Below, piece by piece: positions 1 to 9,018 of a stretch of 64,000 nt of DNA. The position numbers and the translations under genes are program-made. The notes beneath the pieces are model-generated. The model was not told the origin of the DNA, ran no database searches, and saw only the letters and a program-made list of their open reading frames with translations. Within the stretch, counting starts at the first letter, position 1; each line of letters begins with the position of its first letter. Source of the stretch: Blastomonas sp. CACIA14H2 (GTDB taxonomy: Bacteria; Pseudomonadota; Alphaproteobacteria; Sphingomonadales; Sphingomonadaceae); contig AYSC01000007.1 of NCBI GenBank assembly GCA_000503195.1, positions 1 through 64,000 on the forward strand. Reading direction: 5' to 3'.

Positions 1-41
1 ATCGCGGCTTTCTTGTATCTGAAGCCAAGGAGGAACCGGGA

Positions 42-1976
42 TCAGGCCCGCGCGCCATCCCCCACCACGGAGACGCCCGCGCTGTTGTGGCGCAGCGCCT
101 TGAGCACGGTTTCGACGATGCCTTCGGCATCGAGCCCAGCTTCGGCATATTGCTTTTCGGGCTTGTCCTGGTCCTGGAAGACGTCCGGAAGGCGCAGCGT
201 ACGGAGCTTCAGCCCCGCATCGATCAGCCCCTCGTCCGAGGCCATGGTCAGCACATGCGCGCCGAACCCGCCGATCGCGCCCTCTTCCACGGTCACGCAC
301 ACCTCGTGCGTGGCGAGCAGCTTGCGGATCATCTCCTCGTCGAGCGGCTTGGCAAAGCGCAGATCGGCGACCGTGGTCGAAAGCCCCTTGGCGTCGAGCA
401 CGTCGGCGGCCTTCTGCGCTTCGGCGAGCCGCGTGCCGAGCGAAAGGATCGCGACCTTCTTGCCCTCGCGCACGATCCGGCCCTTGCCGATCTCGAGCCG
501 CTCGGGAACTTGCGGAAGCGGCACGCCCACGCCATTGCCGCGCGGATAGCGGAAGGCGATCGGGCCGCTGTCGTGGCAGGCGGCGGTATAGGTCATGTGC
601 ACCAGTTCGGCCTCGTCGGCCGCGGCCATCACGACCATGTTGGGCAGCGTGGCGAGATAGGTGATGTCGAACGAACCGGCATGGGTCGACCCATCGGCCC
701 CGACCAGACCCGCGCGGTCGATCGCAAAGCGCACCGGCAGGTTCTGGATGGCGACATCGTGCACCACCTGGTCATAGGCGCGCTGCAGGAAGGTCGAATA
801 GATCGCGCAGAACGGGCGCATGCCCTGCGCGGCAAGGCCGGCGGCAAAGGTCACGGCATGCTGTTCGGCTATGCCGACATCGAAGCTGCGGGTCGGGTGC
901 GCCTGCGCGAACTTGTCGACGCCGGTGCCCGAGGGCATCGCGGCGGTGATCGCGCAGATCGTGGGATCGGCCTCGGCCAGCTTGGCGAGCGTTTCGCCGA
1001 ACACGTTCTGGTACGCGGGCGGGCCCGCTGCGGCCTTGTCCTGCTTGCCGGTGACGACATCGAACTTGGCGACGCCGTGATATTTGTCGGCCGCCGCTTC
1101 GGCCGGGGCATAGCCCTTGCCCTTTTGCGTCACGACATGGATCAGGCACGGCCCCTCCGCTGCGTCGCGAACATTTTCGAGCACCGCGACCAGCTGGTCC
1201 ATATTGTGCCCGTCGATCGGGCCGACATAATAGAAGCCCAGTTCCTCGAACAATGTGCCGCCCATCGCCATGCCACGGGCATATTCGTCGGTCTTGCGCG
1301 CGGCCTGGTGCAGGCTGCGCGGCAGCTTGCGCGCCAGCCGCTTCAGCGCCTCGCGCACGCCGAGGAACTCGCGGCTCGAGACGATACGCGCAAGATAGCC
1401 CGAAAGCCCGCCGACCGGCGGCGCGATCGACATGTCGTTGTCGTTGAGGATGACGACCAGCCGGTTGCCCGCGCGCTCGGCATTGTTCATCGCCTCATAG
1501 GCCATGCCCGCGCTCATCGCGCCGTCGCCGATCACCGCGATTGCCTTGCCGGGCGCGTCGCTCATCTGGTTGGCGATGGCAAAGCCCAGGGCCGCCGAGA
1601 TCGAGGTCGAACTGTGCGCGGCGCCGAACGGGTCATATTCGCTCTCGCTGCGCTTGGTGAAGCCCGACAGGCCGCCGCCGGTGCGCAGCGTGCGGATGCG
1701 ATCACGCCGACCGGTCAGGATCTTGTGCGGATAGCATTGATGGCCGACGTCCCAGATCAGCCGGTCGTTGGGCGTGTCGAACACATAATGGATCGCGGTG
1801 GTCAGTTCGACCACGCCGAGGCCCGCGCCCAGATGCCCGCCGGTGACCGAGACTGCGGAGATCACTTCCTGGCGCAGTTCATCGGCCAGCTGGCGCAACT
1901 GGGTGGGTTTCAATTGACGCAGATCTGCCGGGGTCTTGACGGTGTCCAGCAATGGCGTTTCGGGCAGATTGGTCAT
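42..1976 (-). CDS. dxs: 1-deoxy-D-xylulose-5-phosphate synthase
   Basis: Makes DXP from pyruvate and glyceraldehyde 3-phosphate using thiamine diphosphate, the first step of the MEP isoprenoid pathway. The product is 644 aa, normal for the family. The ThDP/Mg motif GDGAMSAGM starts near residue 150 with its closing ND near 179, the N-terminal His motif [10 protein letters not shown] is near residue 46, and the transketolase pyrimidine motif [10 protein letters not shown] lies in the second half. A TTG 15 nt upstream (1991) is in frame, but GAAAGGGA sits 5-6 nt before the ATG at 1976, so I use the ATG. A later MEP gene, dxr, lies about 29 kb away in the envelope cluster. Identification is firm. 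Confidence 0.97.
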   Translation of the reverse strand: MTNLPETPLLDTVKTPADLRQLKPTQLRQLADELRQEVISAVSVTGGHLGAGLGVVELTTAIHYVFDTPNDRLIWDVGHQCYPHKILTGRRDRIRTLRTGGGLSGFTKRSESEYDPFGAAHSSTSISAALGFAIANQMSDAPGKAIAVIGDGAMSAGMAYEAMNNAERAGNRLVVILNDNDMSIAPPVGGLSGYLARIVSSREFLGVREALKRLARKLPRSLHQAARKTDEYARGMAMGGTLFEELGFYYVGPIDGHNMDQLVAVLENVRDAAEGPCLIHVVTQKGKGYAPAEAAADKYHGVAKFDVVTGKQDKAAAGPPAYQNVFGETLAKLAEADPTICAITAAMPSGTGVDKFAQAHPTRSFDVGIAEQHAVTFAAGLAAQGMRPFCAIYSTFLQRAYDQVVHDVAIQNLPVRFAIDRAGLVGADGSTHAGSFDITYLATLPNMVVMAAADEAELVHMTYTAACHDSGPIAFRYPRGNGVGVPLPQVPERLEIGKGRIVREGKKVAILSLGTRLAEAQKAADVLDAKGLSTTVADLRFAKPLDEEMIRKLLATHEVCVTVEEGAIGGFGAHVLTMASDEGLIDAGLKLRTLRLPDVFQDQDKPEKQYAEAGLDAEGIVETVLKALRHNSAGVSVVGDGARA

Positions 1977-2090
1977 TGAATTCCCTTTCAACCGCGAATC
2001 CTAGACCCATTTTTGGGTTCTGTCGAATGATCGACCCGGATGACGGTTTGGAGTGTAAAGTTTTTTGGACAGTTCCGCAAACGCGGAATT

Positions 2091-2564
2091 TCAGTCACAT
2101 GCTGCGCAGCGGCCGCGCACCTCTATCACCGGGCGTATATCGACATAGCCCGCCGCTTCCGCCCAACTGCGGACGCTGCGCGAGAGGTTGTCGTCATCGA
2201 TATGCGTCGCGTTTCCGCAGGAATCGCACACCAGGAAGATGCAATCGTGCACGCATCCGGGGTGAGAATTGGCGATATAGGCGTTGATGCTCTCCACCCT
2301 GCGCGCCAGATTGGTGCGCACGAACAGGTCGAGAATGCGATAGACGGAGTTGGGCGCCACCCGCTTGCCGCGCTTGCGGCTCACGGAATCGGCAATGTCA
2401 TAGGCGGATGCGGGCTTCTCGATCTCGGCCAGCGCGGCAAAGATCGACTCGCGCATCTCGGTCCATTGCTCGCCGGCGGCTTCGAGCGAACGCCGCGCGG
2501 CGACGGCAAGGTCTTCGCCCTCATGCTCGTGATGCTTGTGGGCCTGGTCTGTGACGGTCGACAT
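2091..2564 (-). CDS. Fur-family transcriptional regulator, Zur-like
   Basis: A 157-aa metal-responsive repressor of the Fur superfamily. The N terminus is His/Glu-rich (HKHHEHEGED), followed by a winged helix (about residues 30-90, with KRVAPNSVYRILDLF as the recognition region) and a C-terminal dimerisation domain. Two CxxC pairs, CDSC and CAAC at the very C terminus, would hold structural zinc, and the HPGCVHDCIFLVC stretch resembles the Zur rather than the Fur or PerR metal site. It is probably the zinc uptake regulator, but that is inference from motif similarity, since no zinc transporter lies nearby. It precedes dxs on the same strand with a 114-nt gap that contains a small TTCCGC-GCGGAA hairpin. 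Confidence 0.85.
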   Translation of the reverse strand: MSTVTDQAHKHHEHEGEDLAVAARRSLEAAGEQWTEMRESIFAALAEIEKPASAYDIADSVSRKRGKRVAPNSVYRILDLFVRTNLARRVESINAYIANSHPGCVHDCIFLVCDSCGNATHIDDDNLSRSVRSWAEAAGYVDIRPVIEVRGRCAACD

Positions 2565-2614
2565 GGCGCTTATCTACGCATCCCGCCGCAAGGTTGCAAT
2601 GGCTGCGGGCAGGC

Positions 2615-3310
2615 TCAGCCGCGCACGGGCTTAGCCATGTAGAGCGCGGGAAAGGTCCGCTTGAGGTTGCTCACCTTCACCGCATCCCAGCGCACGATAT
2701 ACGGGTGGGTCGGATTCTTGAACATGAAGTCCTGATGATAGGCCTCAGCCGGGTAGAAGGCCTTGTACGGCTCGACCGCCGTGACGATCTTGCGCTTCCA
2801 CGCTCCCACCTTGTCGAGTTCGGCGAGATAGGCGCGCGCCACCTGCGCCTGCGACTTGCTTACCGGCACCAATGCGGTGCGATACTGGGTGCCGCTATCG
2901 GGCCCCTGACGGTTCAGCGTCGTCGGATCGGCGACCACCGAAAAGAAGACCTGCAGCAGCTGGCCATAGCTGACCTGCGCGGGATCATAGACCACGCGCA
3001 CCGCCTCGGCATGGCGCGTGCTGCCGCTCGACACCTCGTCATAGGTCGCATTGGCCTTGCCGTCGCCGTGATAGCCAGACACCGCGCTCTTCACGCCCTT
3101 GATATGGCTGAACACGCCTTCGACGCCCCAGAAGCAGCCGCCGGCAAAGACCGCGACCGCCTGCTTGCCCGTTTCGGCCGCCTTGAGCTTCGGCGCCGGG
3201 ATGATCTTCGCCTCTTCCGCCGCCAGCGCGGCAGGCTCCAGCACGGTCAGCGCCGCGCCGAACAGGCCGATACCGGCCAGCAGGGGGAGAAGACGCGAAG
3301 GCAGGTTCAT
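2615..3310 (-). CDS. msrA: Peptide-methionine (S)-S-oxide reductase, exported
   Basis: Reduces methionine-S-sulfoxide in oxidised proteins. The catalytic motif GGCFWGVEGVF places the active Cys at about residue 59. Before it lies a signal-like hydrophobic segment (LLPLLAGIGLFGAALTVLE, ending AALA near residue 30), so a periplasmic location is likely. Downstream family blocks such as SGYHGDG, the STRHAEAV segment and the YHQDF motif are present. The length of 231 aa fits an MsrA with a leader. The ATG overlaps the stop of the upstream 47-aa membrane peptide in an ATGA arrangement, so translation is probably coupled. Confidence 0.95.
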   Translation of the reverse strand: MNLPSRLLPLLAGIGLFGAALTVLEPAALAAEEAKIIPAPKLKAAETGKQAVAVFAGGCFWGVEGVFSHIKGVKSAVSGYHGDGKANATYDEVSSGSTRHAEAVRVVYDPAQVSYGQLLQVFFSVVADPTTLNRQGPDSGTQYRTALVPVSKSQAQVARAYLAELDKVGAWKRKIVTAVEPYKAFYPAEAYHQDFMFKNPTHPYIVRWDAVKVSNLKRTFPALYMAKPVRG

Positions 3311-3450
3311 TTCAGGATCGAACTCTCGATGGCGGGGCGTGCGCTTTCGGCGCGGCCGTCTTCGGGCAGCAGCACGAACAGCGCAATCGCGCCGATGGCA
3401 AAGCCGCCTAGGAAATTGCGGAACAGGTCCGACTTGAGGATCGTCGTCAT
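3307..3450 (-). CDS. Small single-span membrane protein coupled to msrA
   Basis: A 47-aa peptide with a short polar N terminus, one hydrophobic helix (FLGGFAIGAIALFVLLP, about residues 13-29) and a charged, Ala/Ser-rich tail. I do not recognise a family. Its stop overlaps the msrA start codon (ATGA), which supports it being real and co-translated. A weak AGAGACG precedes the ATG at 3450. The frame remains open upstream to 3687, but those residues look like translated leader. It could be a membrane anchor or a regulatory leader peptide for MsrA, and neither role can be shown from sequence. Confidence 0.55.
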   Translation of the reverse strand: MTTILKSDLFRNFLGGFAIGAIALFVLLPEDGRAESARPAIESSILK

Positions 3451-3683
3451 GGTTCGTCTCTTATCTTGTGTCCGCAGGCCCGGTTCGGGGGAAAGGCCTG
3501 CGGGGTTACACCGGAAGGTCCATCTGGGACCCCCGAGGGGCGAATCAAGCAGCACTGCGGATAGTTCTGCTTGGGGTGCCCGCAATCTGCCTGAATCGGC
3601 TGTACGCGCTGTGAACCACCGCACAGGCGAGCGTTCAGCTTTTCGGCAAACGTCGAACGGCGGTCGATCAGCCGCCCCGGCGG
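3451..3683 (-). other. Untranslated leader with several inverted repeats
   Basis: A gene-poor 233-nt stretch upstream of the small peptide/msrA pair. Three perfect inverted repeats occur: CCGCAGGCC (3472-3480) with GGCCTGCGG (3495-3503); GGTCC with GGACC (3517-3531); and CAAGCAG (3546-3552) with CTGCTTG (3567-3573). It may be a structured mRNA leader. It matches no riboswitch consensus that I know. Confidence 0.3.
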
Positions 3684-5516
3684 TCAATCGAGCAGACGCG
3701 CCCGCATCAGCCCGCGCAGCGAATTGCCCAGCCAGAAGCCGCCGGCCAGATCGCCGGGCTCGAGCCGCGCTTCCACCGCCCTGCCCTGCTCGATCAGCTC
3801 GCGCCGGAGCACGCCGGGCAGCAGGCCCAGATCTAGCGCCGGGGTCAGCAGCCGGCCGTCGCGCTCGACGAACAGGCTGGTGAAGCTTCCCTCGGTCAGC
3901 GCGCCAGTGGCATCGGTGAACAGCACCTCGTCCGCGCCCAACCGTGCGCCTGCCTTGATGCGCGGGGCGTCATAGGCGCTGCGGTCGGTGGTCTTGTGGC
4001 AGAGCCGCAGATCATCGGCGGCAAGCGACATCGGATGCAGCGCCACCTTCAGCGGCTCGGCCAGCGGCGCGGGCATCGGGCGCATCTCGATCGCGGTATC
4101 GCCAGTCGCAGCGAGCAGCAGCCGGATGCGCGTGGGCGCCTCGAGCAAGAAGCAGGCGTGGTTGAGCGCGTTGCGCACGGCGTGCCGATCGAACGAGAAG
4201 CCCAGCGCCGCGGCGCTCGCCTTCATCCGTTCGAGATGCAGTTCCAGCCGGACGATCCCGCTCGCCGGATCGAAGCCCATGGTCTCGATCAGATCGAACC
4301 GCCCCGGCCTTGCCTGCAATCCTGTCGCCGCCTTCAAGAACGCCCCCTTGACCAGACATTCGCGCCATTCGTCTGCGGCGCCGGAATCCGCGACCACCCC
4401 CGATCCCAGCCCGAGGCTGACCTTTTGCGTATCGGCGGCAAGATGCAAGGTGCGAATTGCCACGTTGAACGCGGCATCGCCGGGCTGGCCCTCGCGATGC
4501 GGGTCGATCCGCCCGATCGATCCGCAATAGATGCCGCGCGGCCCCGCCTCGATTGCGCGCAGCAATTCCATCGCGCGGATCTTGGGCGCGCCGGTGATCG
4601 ACCCGCAGGGAAAGATCGCGCGGACGATATCGATCGCATCGCGGCCAGGCTGGAGCGCCGCGCGCACGGTCGAGGTCATCTGGTGGACGCTGGGATAGCT
4701 TTCGATGCGGAAAAGATCGGTGACGCGCACGCTGCCGGGCACCGCGACGCGCGCCAGATCGTTGCGCAGCAGATCGACGATCATCAGGTTTTCCGCGCGG
4801 TCCTTGTCCGAACTGCGCAGCTGGTCCGCCGCCTTGGCATCGCGCGCGGGATCGGCTTCGCGCGGGCGCGTACCCTTCATCGGGCGCGCGGTCATCTCGC
4901 CCTGGCGCAGCGAGAAGAACATCTCGGGCGAGAGGCTGAGCTGCCAGTCGGCACCATCGAACACCACCCCGCCATAGCCCGCCGCCGATCCCGCGCGCAG
5001 CGCGCGATAGAGCGCCAGCGGATGGCCGGAGACTGCCGCATGGTTCTGGAAGGTGAGATTGGCCTGGTAGATGTCGCCGCGTGCGATCGCCTCGTGTACC
5101 AACGCAAAGCGCGCCGCATAGTCATGCTCGGCCATTTCGGGCTGTGCAGGAGTGAGATAGGCTTGCGTCTCCCCGCCCTGTTGCTCTAGCCAACCGGGCA
5201 CCGCCTCTGGCGGCATGACGTCATGACGTTCGAACAGCCCGAACCAGGCCAGCCGCATCGGTCCCAGCGCCTCGAGCAGCGGCCGCAGCCGGGGTTCGAG
5301 CGCATAGCCGGCCTCGTAGGCGAGATAGCCCGCCGCATGCAGCCCGGCCCGGCCCGCGCTGCGCAATTCCTCGAGCAACTCGTCCAGCTCCCCGGCGGTG
5401 TGCGCCGACAGGCAGCGCACCGGATCGCGGTACAATCGCGCCGGGCTGGCCCCCTGGACGCGGGCATCATCGAGCAGAACGAAGGGCTGGGAAAGACGGG
5501 CGGGCCTGGGGTCCAT
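3684..5516 (-). CDS. pabB: Aminodeoxychorismate synthase component I fused to aminodeoxychorismate lyase (PabB-PabC)
   Basis: A 610-aa bifunctional protein of p-aminobenzoate (folate) synthesis. Residues about 1-360 are the chorismate-binding PabB part, with the motifs RPMKGTRPRE, DLLRNDLARV, FPCGSITGAPK and GSGVVADS. Residues about 370-610 form a fold-type IV PLP aminotransferase/lyase like PabC, with the catalytic Lys in LCHKTTDRSAYD. The first step joins ammonia to chorismate and the second releases pyruvate to give p-aminobenzoate. The open frame extends upstream to 5771, but family similarity begins at the ATG at 5516 (MDPRPARLS). No glutamine amidotransferase (PabA) gene is adjacent. 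The fusion is a known arrangement. Confidence 0.93.
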   Translation of the reverse strand: MDPRPARLSQPFVLLDDARVQGASPARLYRDPVRCLSAHTAGELDELLEELRSAGRAGLHAAGYLAYEAGYALEPRLRPLLEALGPMRLAWFGLFERHDVMPPEAVPGWLEQQGGETQAYLTPAQPEMAEHDYAARFALVHEAIARGDIYQANLTFQNHAAVSGHPLALYRALRAGSAAGYGGVVFDGADWQLSLSPEMFFSLRQGEMTARPMKGTRPREADPARDAKAADQLRSSDKDRAENLMIVDLLRNDLARVAVPGSVRVTDLFRIESYPSVHQMTSTVRAALQPGRDAIDIVRAIFPCGSITGAPKIRAMELLRAIEAGPRGIYCGSIGRIDPHREGQPGDAAFNVAIRTLHLAADTQKVSLGLGSGVVADSGAADEWRECLVKGAFLKAATGLQARPGRFDLIETMGFDPASGIVRLELHLERMKASAAALGFSFDRHAVRNALNHACFLLEAPTRIRLLLAATGDTAIEMRPMPAPLAEPLKVALHPMSLAADDLRLCHKTTDRSAYDAPRIKAGARLGADEVLFTDATGALTEGSFTSLFVERDGRLLTPALDLGLLPGVLRRELIEQGRAVEARLEPGDLAGGFWLGNSLRGLMRARLLD

Positions 5517-5640
5517 GGCCCGCGCTTCTAGGGCCTCGCTGTCTCGATGCCTAGGGGTGTTTGGCGGGCGCGATGGCAGCTGTGGTTGCCAAGCGCGCAT
5601 GCGCCGCATAGACGGGCAGCAAGACATGAAGGGACGCAGG

Positions 5641-7614
5641 ATGCATCGGCGCGAATGGACAGGGGCGCTGGCCGCGCTGGCGGTCGGCCTGGCTATGCCC
5701 GTGACCGCGCAGGACGCCGCGCCTGCCGATCCTGTCGTCTCGCCGCCACAAGCCGTGCTGGCCGACGGCATTCCGCCGATCGCGCAATCGCTGGTGGCCG
5801 ATACCCGGCCCTATCTCGAATATCGCACCGCGGGTTTTGTCGGCTGGCATCCGCTCGACCGGTCGATGCTCGTCACCACGCGCTTTGCCAATGTCGCGCA
5901 ATTGCACCGCGTCGCCGCCCCCGGATCGGCGCGGCGGCAGATCACCTTCGAGGAGGAGCCGATCTTCAGCGGCAGCTGGTCGCCCGACGGGCAGGTGCTG
6001 CTGCTCGAAAAGGACGCCGGGGGTAACGAGGTGGCGCAGATCTACGCGCTGGAATCGGGCCGGCTGACGCTGCTCACCGACGGCAAGAGCCGCCACGCGC
6101 TGGGGCCGTTCTCGGACGACGGCAAGCTCGTCGCCTATGGCAGCAACATGCGCACCGGGGTGTACAACGATATCTACATCATGGACCCGCGCGTTCCCGG
6201 ATCGGCACGGATGGTTCTGTCGACCGACAGCGGCGGCTGGGCGGCGATCGACTTTGCCCCCAATGGCCGCGACCTGCTGGTGTTCAACTACATTTCGGTG
6301 ACCGACAGCCAACTGCACATCATCAATGTCGAGACCGGCGCGATCCGCCAGGTGACGCGCGACGCGCTGCCGGTCGCCTATGGCAATCTGCAATTCGCGC
6401 CCGACGGCCGTCTCTGGGTCTCGAGCGACAAGGATTCGGATGTCCAGCGGCTCGGCCTGCTCGACACCGAAACCGGACTGTTCACCCCGATGATCGACGG
6501 CGGACGCTGGGACATCAGCAGCTTCGACATCGCAAAGGATGGCAAGACCATCGCCTATGTCGTTAACGAAGCAGGCTTTTCCAGGCTCTATCTGTACGAT
6601 ATCGCGAGCGGTGCCAAGCGCCAGGTGCCGGGGCTTCCCGCCGGCGAGATCGGGTCGGGGATGAAGTTCGCACCCTGGGGCGATCTCGGTTTCACCGTCT
6701 ATTCCAACCAGTCGCCGGGCGATGCCTACAGCCTCGATCCCGCGACGCTCAAGGTCACCCGCTGGACCGAGAGCGAGACCGGGGGGCTCGATCCCGCCGC
6801 CAATGTCGAGCCCGAACTGGTCGAGATCAAGAGCTTCGACGGCGAGCCGATTTCCGGTCTGCTCTACCGGCCCGACCCGAAGCGGCATCCCGGCAAGCGG
6901 CCGCTGATCATGTCGATCCATGGCGGACCCGAGGGCCAGGCGACGGCGGGCTTTCTGGGCCGGAGCAACTATCTGATCAACGAACTCGGCATCGCGCTCT
7001 TCTATCCCAATGTCCGGGGCTCGACGGGGTTCGGCAAGCGGTTCGTCGCACTCGACAACGGTCCGTTCCGCCGCGAGAATTCGGTCAAGGATATCGGCGC
7101 CTTTCTCGACCGGCTGGGCAAATATCCGACGCTCGATGCCAGGCGCTTCGGCGTCACCGGCGGCAGCTATGGCGGATACATGTGCTATGCCAGCGCGATC
7201 CGCTACGGCCGCCGCTTCAATGCCGCCAGCTGCATCGTCGCCATTTCCAATTTCGTGACTTTCCTCGAAAATACAGAGGAATACAGGCGGGACCTCAGAC
7301 GGATCGAATATGGCGACGAGCGCATCCCGGAGCTGCGCGCCAAGCTCGAGGAAATCAGCCCGCTCACCAGGGTCGACCAGCTGAAGATCCCGCTGATGGT
7401 GGTGACCGGCGCCAACGATCCGCGCGTTCCGGCGAGCGAGGCCGACCAGATCATCGATGCGGTGCGCTCGCGCGGCGGCACCGCCTGGCACCTGCTCGCG
7501 CGCAACGAGGGGCATGGCTTCCGGCGCAAGGAAAATGCCGACTATCTCTTCTGGGCGACGCTCGCCTTCTGGCAGCAGCACCTGCTGGGCGAGCGGCCTG
7601 GCGCTGCCGACTGA
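5641..7614 (+). CDS. S9-family serine peptidase (prolyl oligopeptidase-like), secreted
   Basis: A 657-aa exported peptidase. The N terminus is a signal peptide (RREWTGALAALAVGLAMP, cleavage after VTA near residue 23). Residues about 60-390 carry repeated TolB/PD40-like propeller blades (for example FSGSWSPDGQ, LGPFSDDGK, QFAPDGRLW). The C-terminal alpha/beta hydrolase holds the nucleophile in TGGSYGGYMC, the acid in GANDPRVP and the His in NEGHGF. ATG at 5641 is preferred because AAGGGA lies 8-13 nt upstream, while an in-frame ATG at 5626 is possible. It likely degrades peptides in the periplasm. It is divergent from pabB and 21 nt ahead of sdaA. Confidence 0.92.
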   Translation: MHRREWTGALAALAVGLAMPVTAQDAAPADPVVSPPQAVLADGIPPIAQSLVADTRPYLEYRTAGFVGWHPLDRSMLVTTRFANVAQLHRVAAPGSARRQITFEEEPIFSGSWSPDGQVLLLEKDAGGNEVAQIYALESGRLTLLTDGKSRHALGPFSDDGKLVAYGSNMRTGVYNDIYIMDPRVPGSARMVLSTDSGGWAAIDFAPNGRDLLVFNYISVTDSQLHIINVETGAIRQVTRDALPVAYGNLQFAPDGRLWVSSDKDSDVQRLGLLDTETGLFTPMIDGGRWDISSFDIAKDGKTIAYVVNEAGFSRLYLYDIASGAKRQVPGLPAGEIGSGMKFAPWGDLGFTVYSNQSPGDAYSLDPATLKVTRWTESETGGLDPAANVEPELVEIKSFDGEPISGLLYRPDPKRHPGKRPLIMSIHGGPEGQATAGFLGRSNYLINELGIALFYPNVRGSTGFGKRFVALDNGPFRRENSVKDIGAFLDRLGKYPTLDARRFGVTGGSYGGYMCYASAIRYGRRFNAASCIVAISNFVTFLENTEEYRRDLRRIEYGDERIPELRAKLEEISPLTRVDQLKIPLMVVTGANDPRVPASEADQIIDAVRSRGGTAWHLLARNEGHGFRRKENADYLFWATLAFWQQHLLGERPGAAD

Positions 7615-7635
7615 CCTTTTTCGCAAGGATTTGCC

Positions 7636-9018
7636 ATGGTTGCCTCCGTCTTCGATCTGTTCAAGATCGGCATCGGCCCGTCCAGTTCGCACACCATGGG
7701 GCCGATGGTCGCGGCCGGGCGCTTCGTCGCGCGGCTGGCCGATGCCGGGCTGCTCGATCGCGTGGCGCGGGTGGAGACGCGGCTCTACGGGTCACTCGCG
7801 TTGACCGGCAAGGGCCATGCCAGCGATCGGGCGATCCTGCTCGGGCTGGCGGGTGAGGAACCGGTGAGCTGCGATCCCGATGCCGCCGACCGCCTGATCG
7901 ACACGATCCGGACGACCCGCGAACTGCTGCTTGCGCGGCATCATCGCATCGCCTTCGACGAAGATGCCGACCTGCTCTTCCTGCAGCGCGAACGGCTCGA
8001 ATATCACAGCAATGCGATGACCTTCACCGCCTTCGACGCGGCCGGGGCCGAGCTCGACCGGCGCGCCTATTATTCGGTCGGTGGCGGCGCGGTGATCGAC
8101 GAGGGCGAGACCGGCGGCAACGCGCCCGGTGGCGGCGGGCTGTGGGACGTGCCGCATGTCTTCCGCTCGGGCGCGGACCTGCTCGCCATCGCTGCCGAGA
8201 CCGGGCTGTCCTTTGCCGAGATCATGCGCGCCAACGAACTGGCCGCGCGCAGCCCCGAGGCGCTGTCCGCAGGCCTTGCCGGGATTGCCGAGGCGATGTC
8301 GGCGTGCATCGACCGCGGCATCCGCACGGGCGGCATCCTGCCGGGCGGGCTCAAGGTCAAGCGCCGCGCGCCGCTGGTGATGGCGCATCTGATGGAGCGG
8401 CAGGAGCGGATGCTCTCCGATCCGCTGACCTTGATCGACTGGGTCAACCTCTGGGCGCTAGCGGTCAACGAGGAGAATGCGGCGGGCGGCAAGGTCGTCA
8501 CCGCGCCGACCAACGGCGCGGCGGGGATCATCCCCTCGGTGCTGCGCTTCTACGACCGCTTCGCGCCCGGTGCCGACCAGGCGGGCGTCGAGCGTTTCCT
8601 GCTCACCGCCGCCGCGATCGGATCGCTGTTCAAGGAAAACGCCTCGATCTCGGGCGCGGAAGTCGGCTGCCAGGGCGAGGTCGGCGTCGCCTGCTCGATG
8701 GCGGCAGCGGGGCTGGTCGCGGCCTGGGGCGGATCGCCGATGCAGGTCGAGAACGCCGCCGAGATCGGCATGGAGCATAATCTGGGCCTGACCTGCGATC
8801 CGGTCGCCGGCCTGGTGCAGGTTCCGTGCATCGAGCGCAACGCGGTCGGCGCGGTCAAGGCGATCGAGGCGGCGCGGCTCGCGATGATGGGCGATGGCAC
8901 GCACCGGGTCAGCCTGGACGAGGTGATCGAGACGATGCGCCGCACCGGGCTCGACATGAACGAGCGCTACAAGGAAACCTCGCAGGGCGGGCTCGCGGTC
9001 AACGTGGTCGAGTGCTGA
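7636..9018 (+). CDS. sdaA: L-serine ammonia-lyase, iron-sulfur-dependent, single chain
   Basis: Deaminates L-serine to pyruvate and ammonia. The 460-aa chain has the beta domain first (IGIGPSSSHTMGPM at about residues 12-25) and the alpha domain after about residue 180 (APTNGAAGIIPSVL, ENASISGAEVGCQGEVG, GLTCDPVAGLVQVPC). The conserved cysteines of these motifs would bind the [4Fe-4S] cluster. AAGGA lies about 8 nt before the ATG. The 3' end overlaps the convergent comEC gene by 20 nt. Length and motifs match the one-chain SdaA/SdaB type. Confidence 0.96.
   Translation: MVASVFDLFKIGIGPSSSHTMGPMVAAGRFVARLADAGLLDRVARVETRLYGSLALTGKGHASDRAILLGLAGEEPVSCDPDAADRLIDTIRTTRELLLARHHRIAFDEDADLLFLQRERLEYHSNAMTFTAFDAAGAELDRRAYYSVGGGAVIDEGETGGNAPGGGGLWDVPHVFRSGADLLAIAAETGLSFAEIMRANELAARSPEALSAGLAGIAEAMSACIDRGIRTGGILPGGLKVKRRAPLVMAHLMERQERMLSDPLTLIDWVNLWALAVNEENAAGGKVVTAPTNGAAGIIPSVLRFYDRFAPGADQAGVERFLLTAAAIGSLFKENASISGAEVGCQGEVGVACSMAAAGLVAAWGGSPMQVENAAEIGMEHNLGLTCDPVAGLVQVPCIERNAVGAVKAIEAARLAMMGDGTHRVSLDEVIETMRRTGLDMNERYKETSQGGLAVNVVEC

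Noticed and set aside
87-1979. 630-codon plus-strand frame opposite dxs
   Set aside because: It mirrors the real dxs gene and has no family motif. The sense gene is clear from its ThDP motifs.
2070-2090. Terminator after the Zur-like gene (TTCCGC-GTTT-GCGGAA)
   Set aside because: The stem is only 6 bp and the A/T-rich run does not follow directly, so it is too weak to call.
3451-3683. SAM or cobalamin riboswitch upstream of msrA
   Set aside because: No match to known riboswitch cores that I can see; kept only as a structured leader.
5551-7692. 713-codon minus-strand frame opposite the S9 peptidase
   Set aside because: Antisense of a gene with an intact Ser-Asp-His set. The translation is low-complexity Arg/Ala/Gly.
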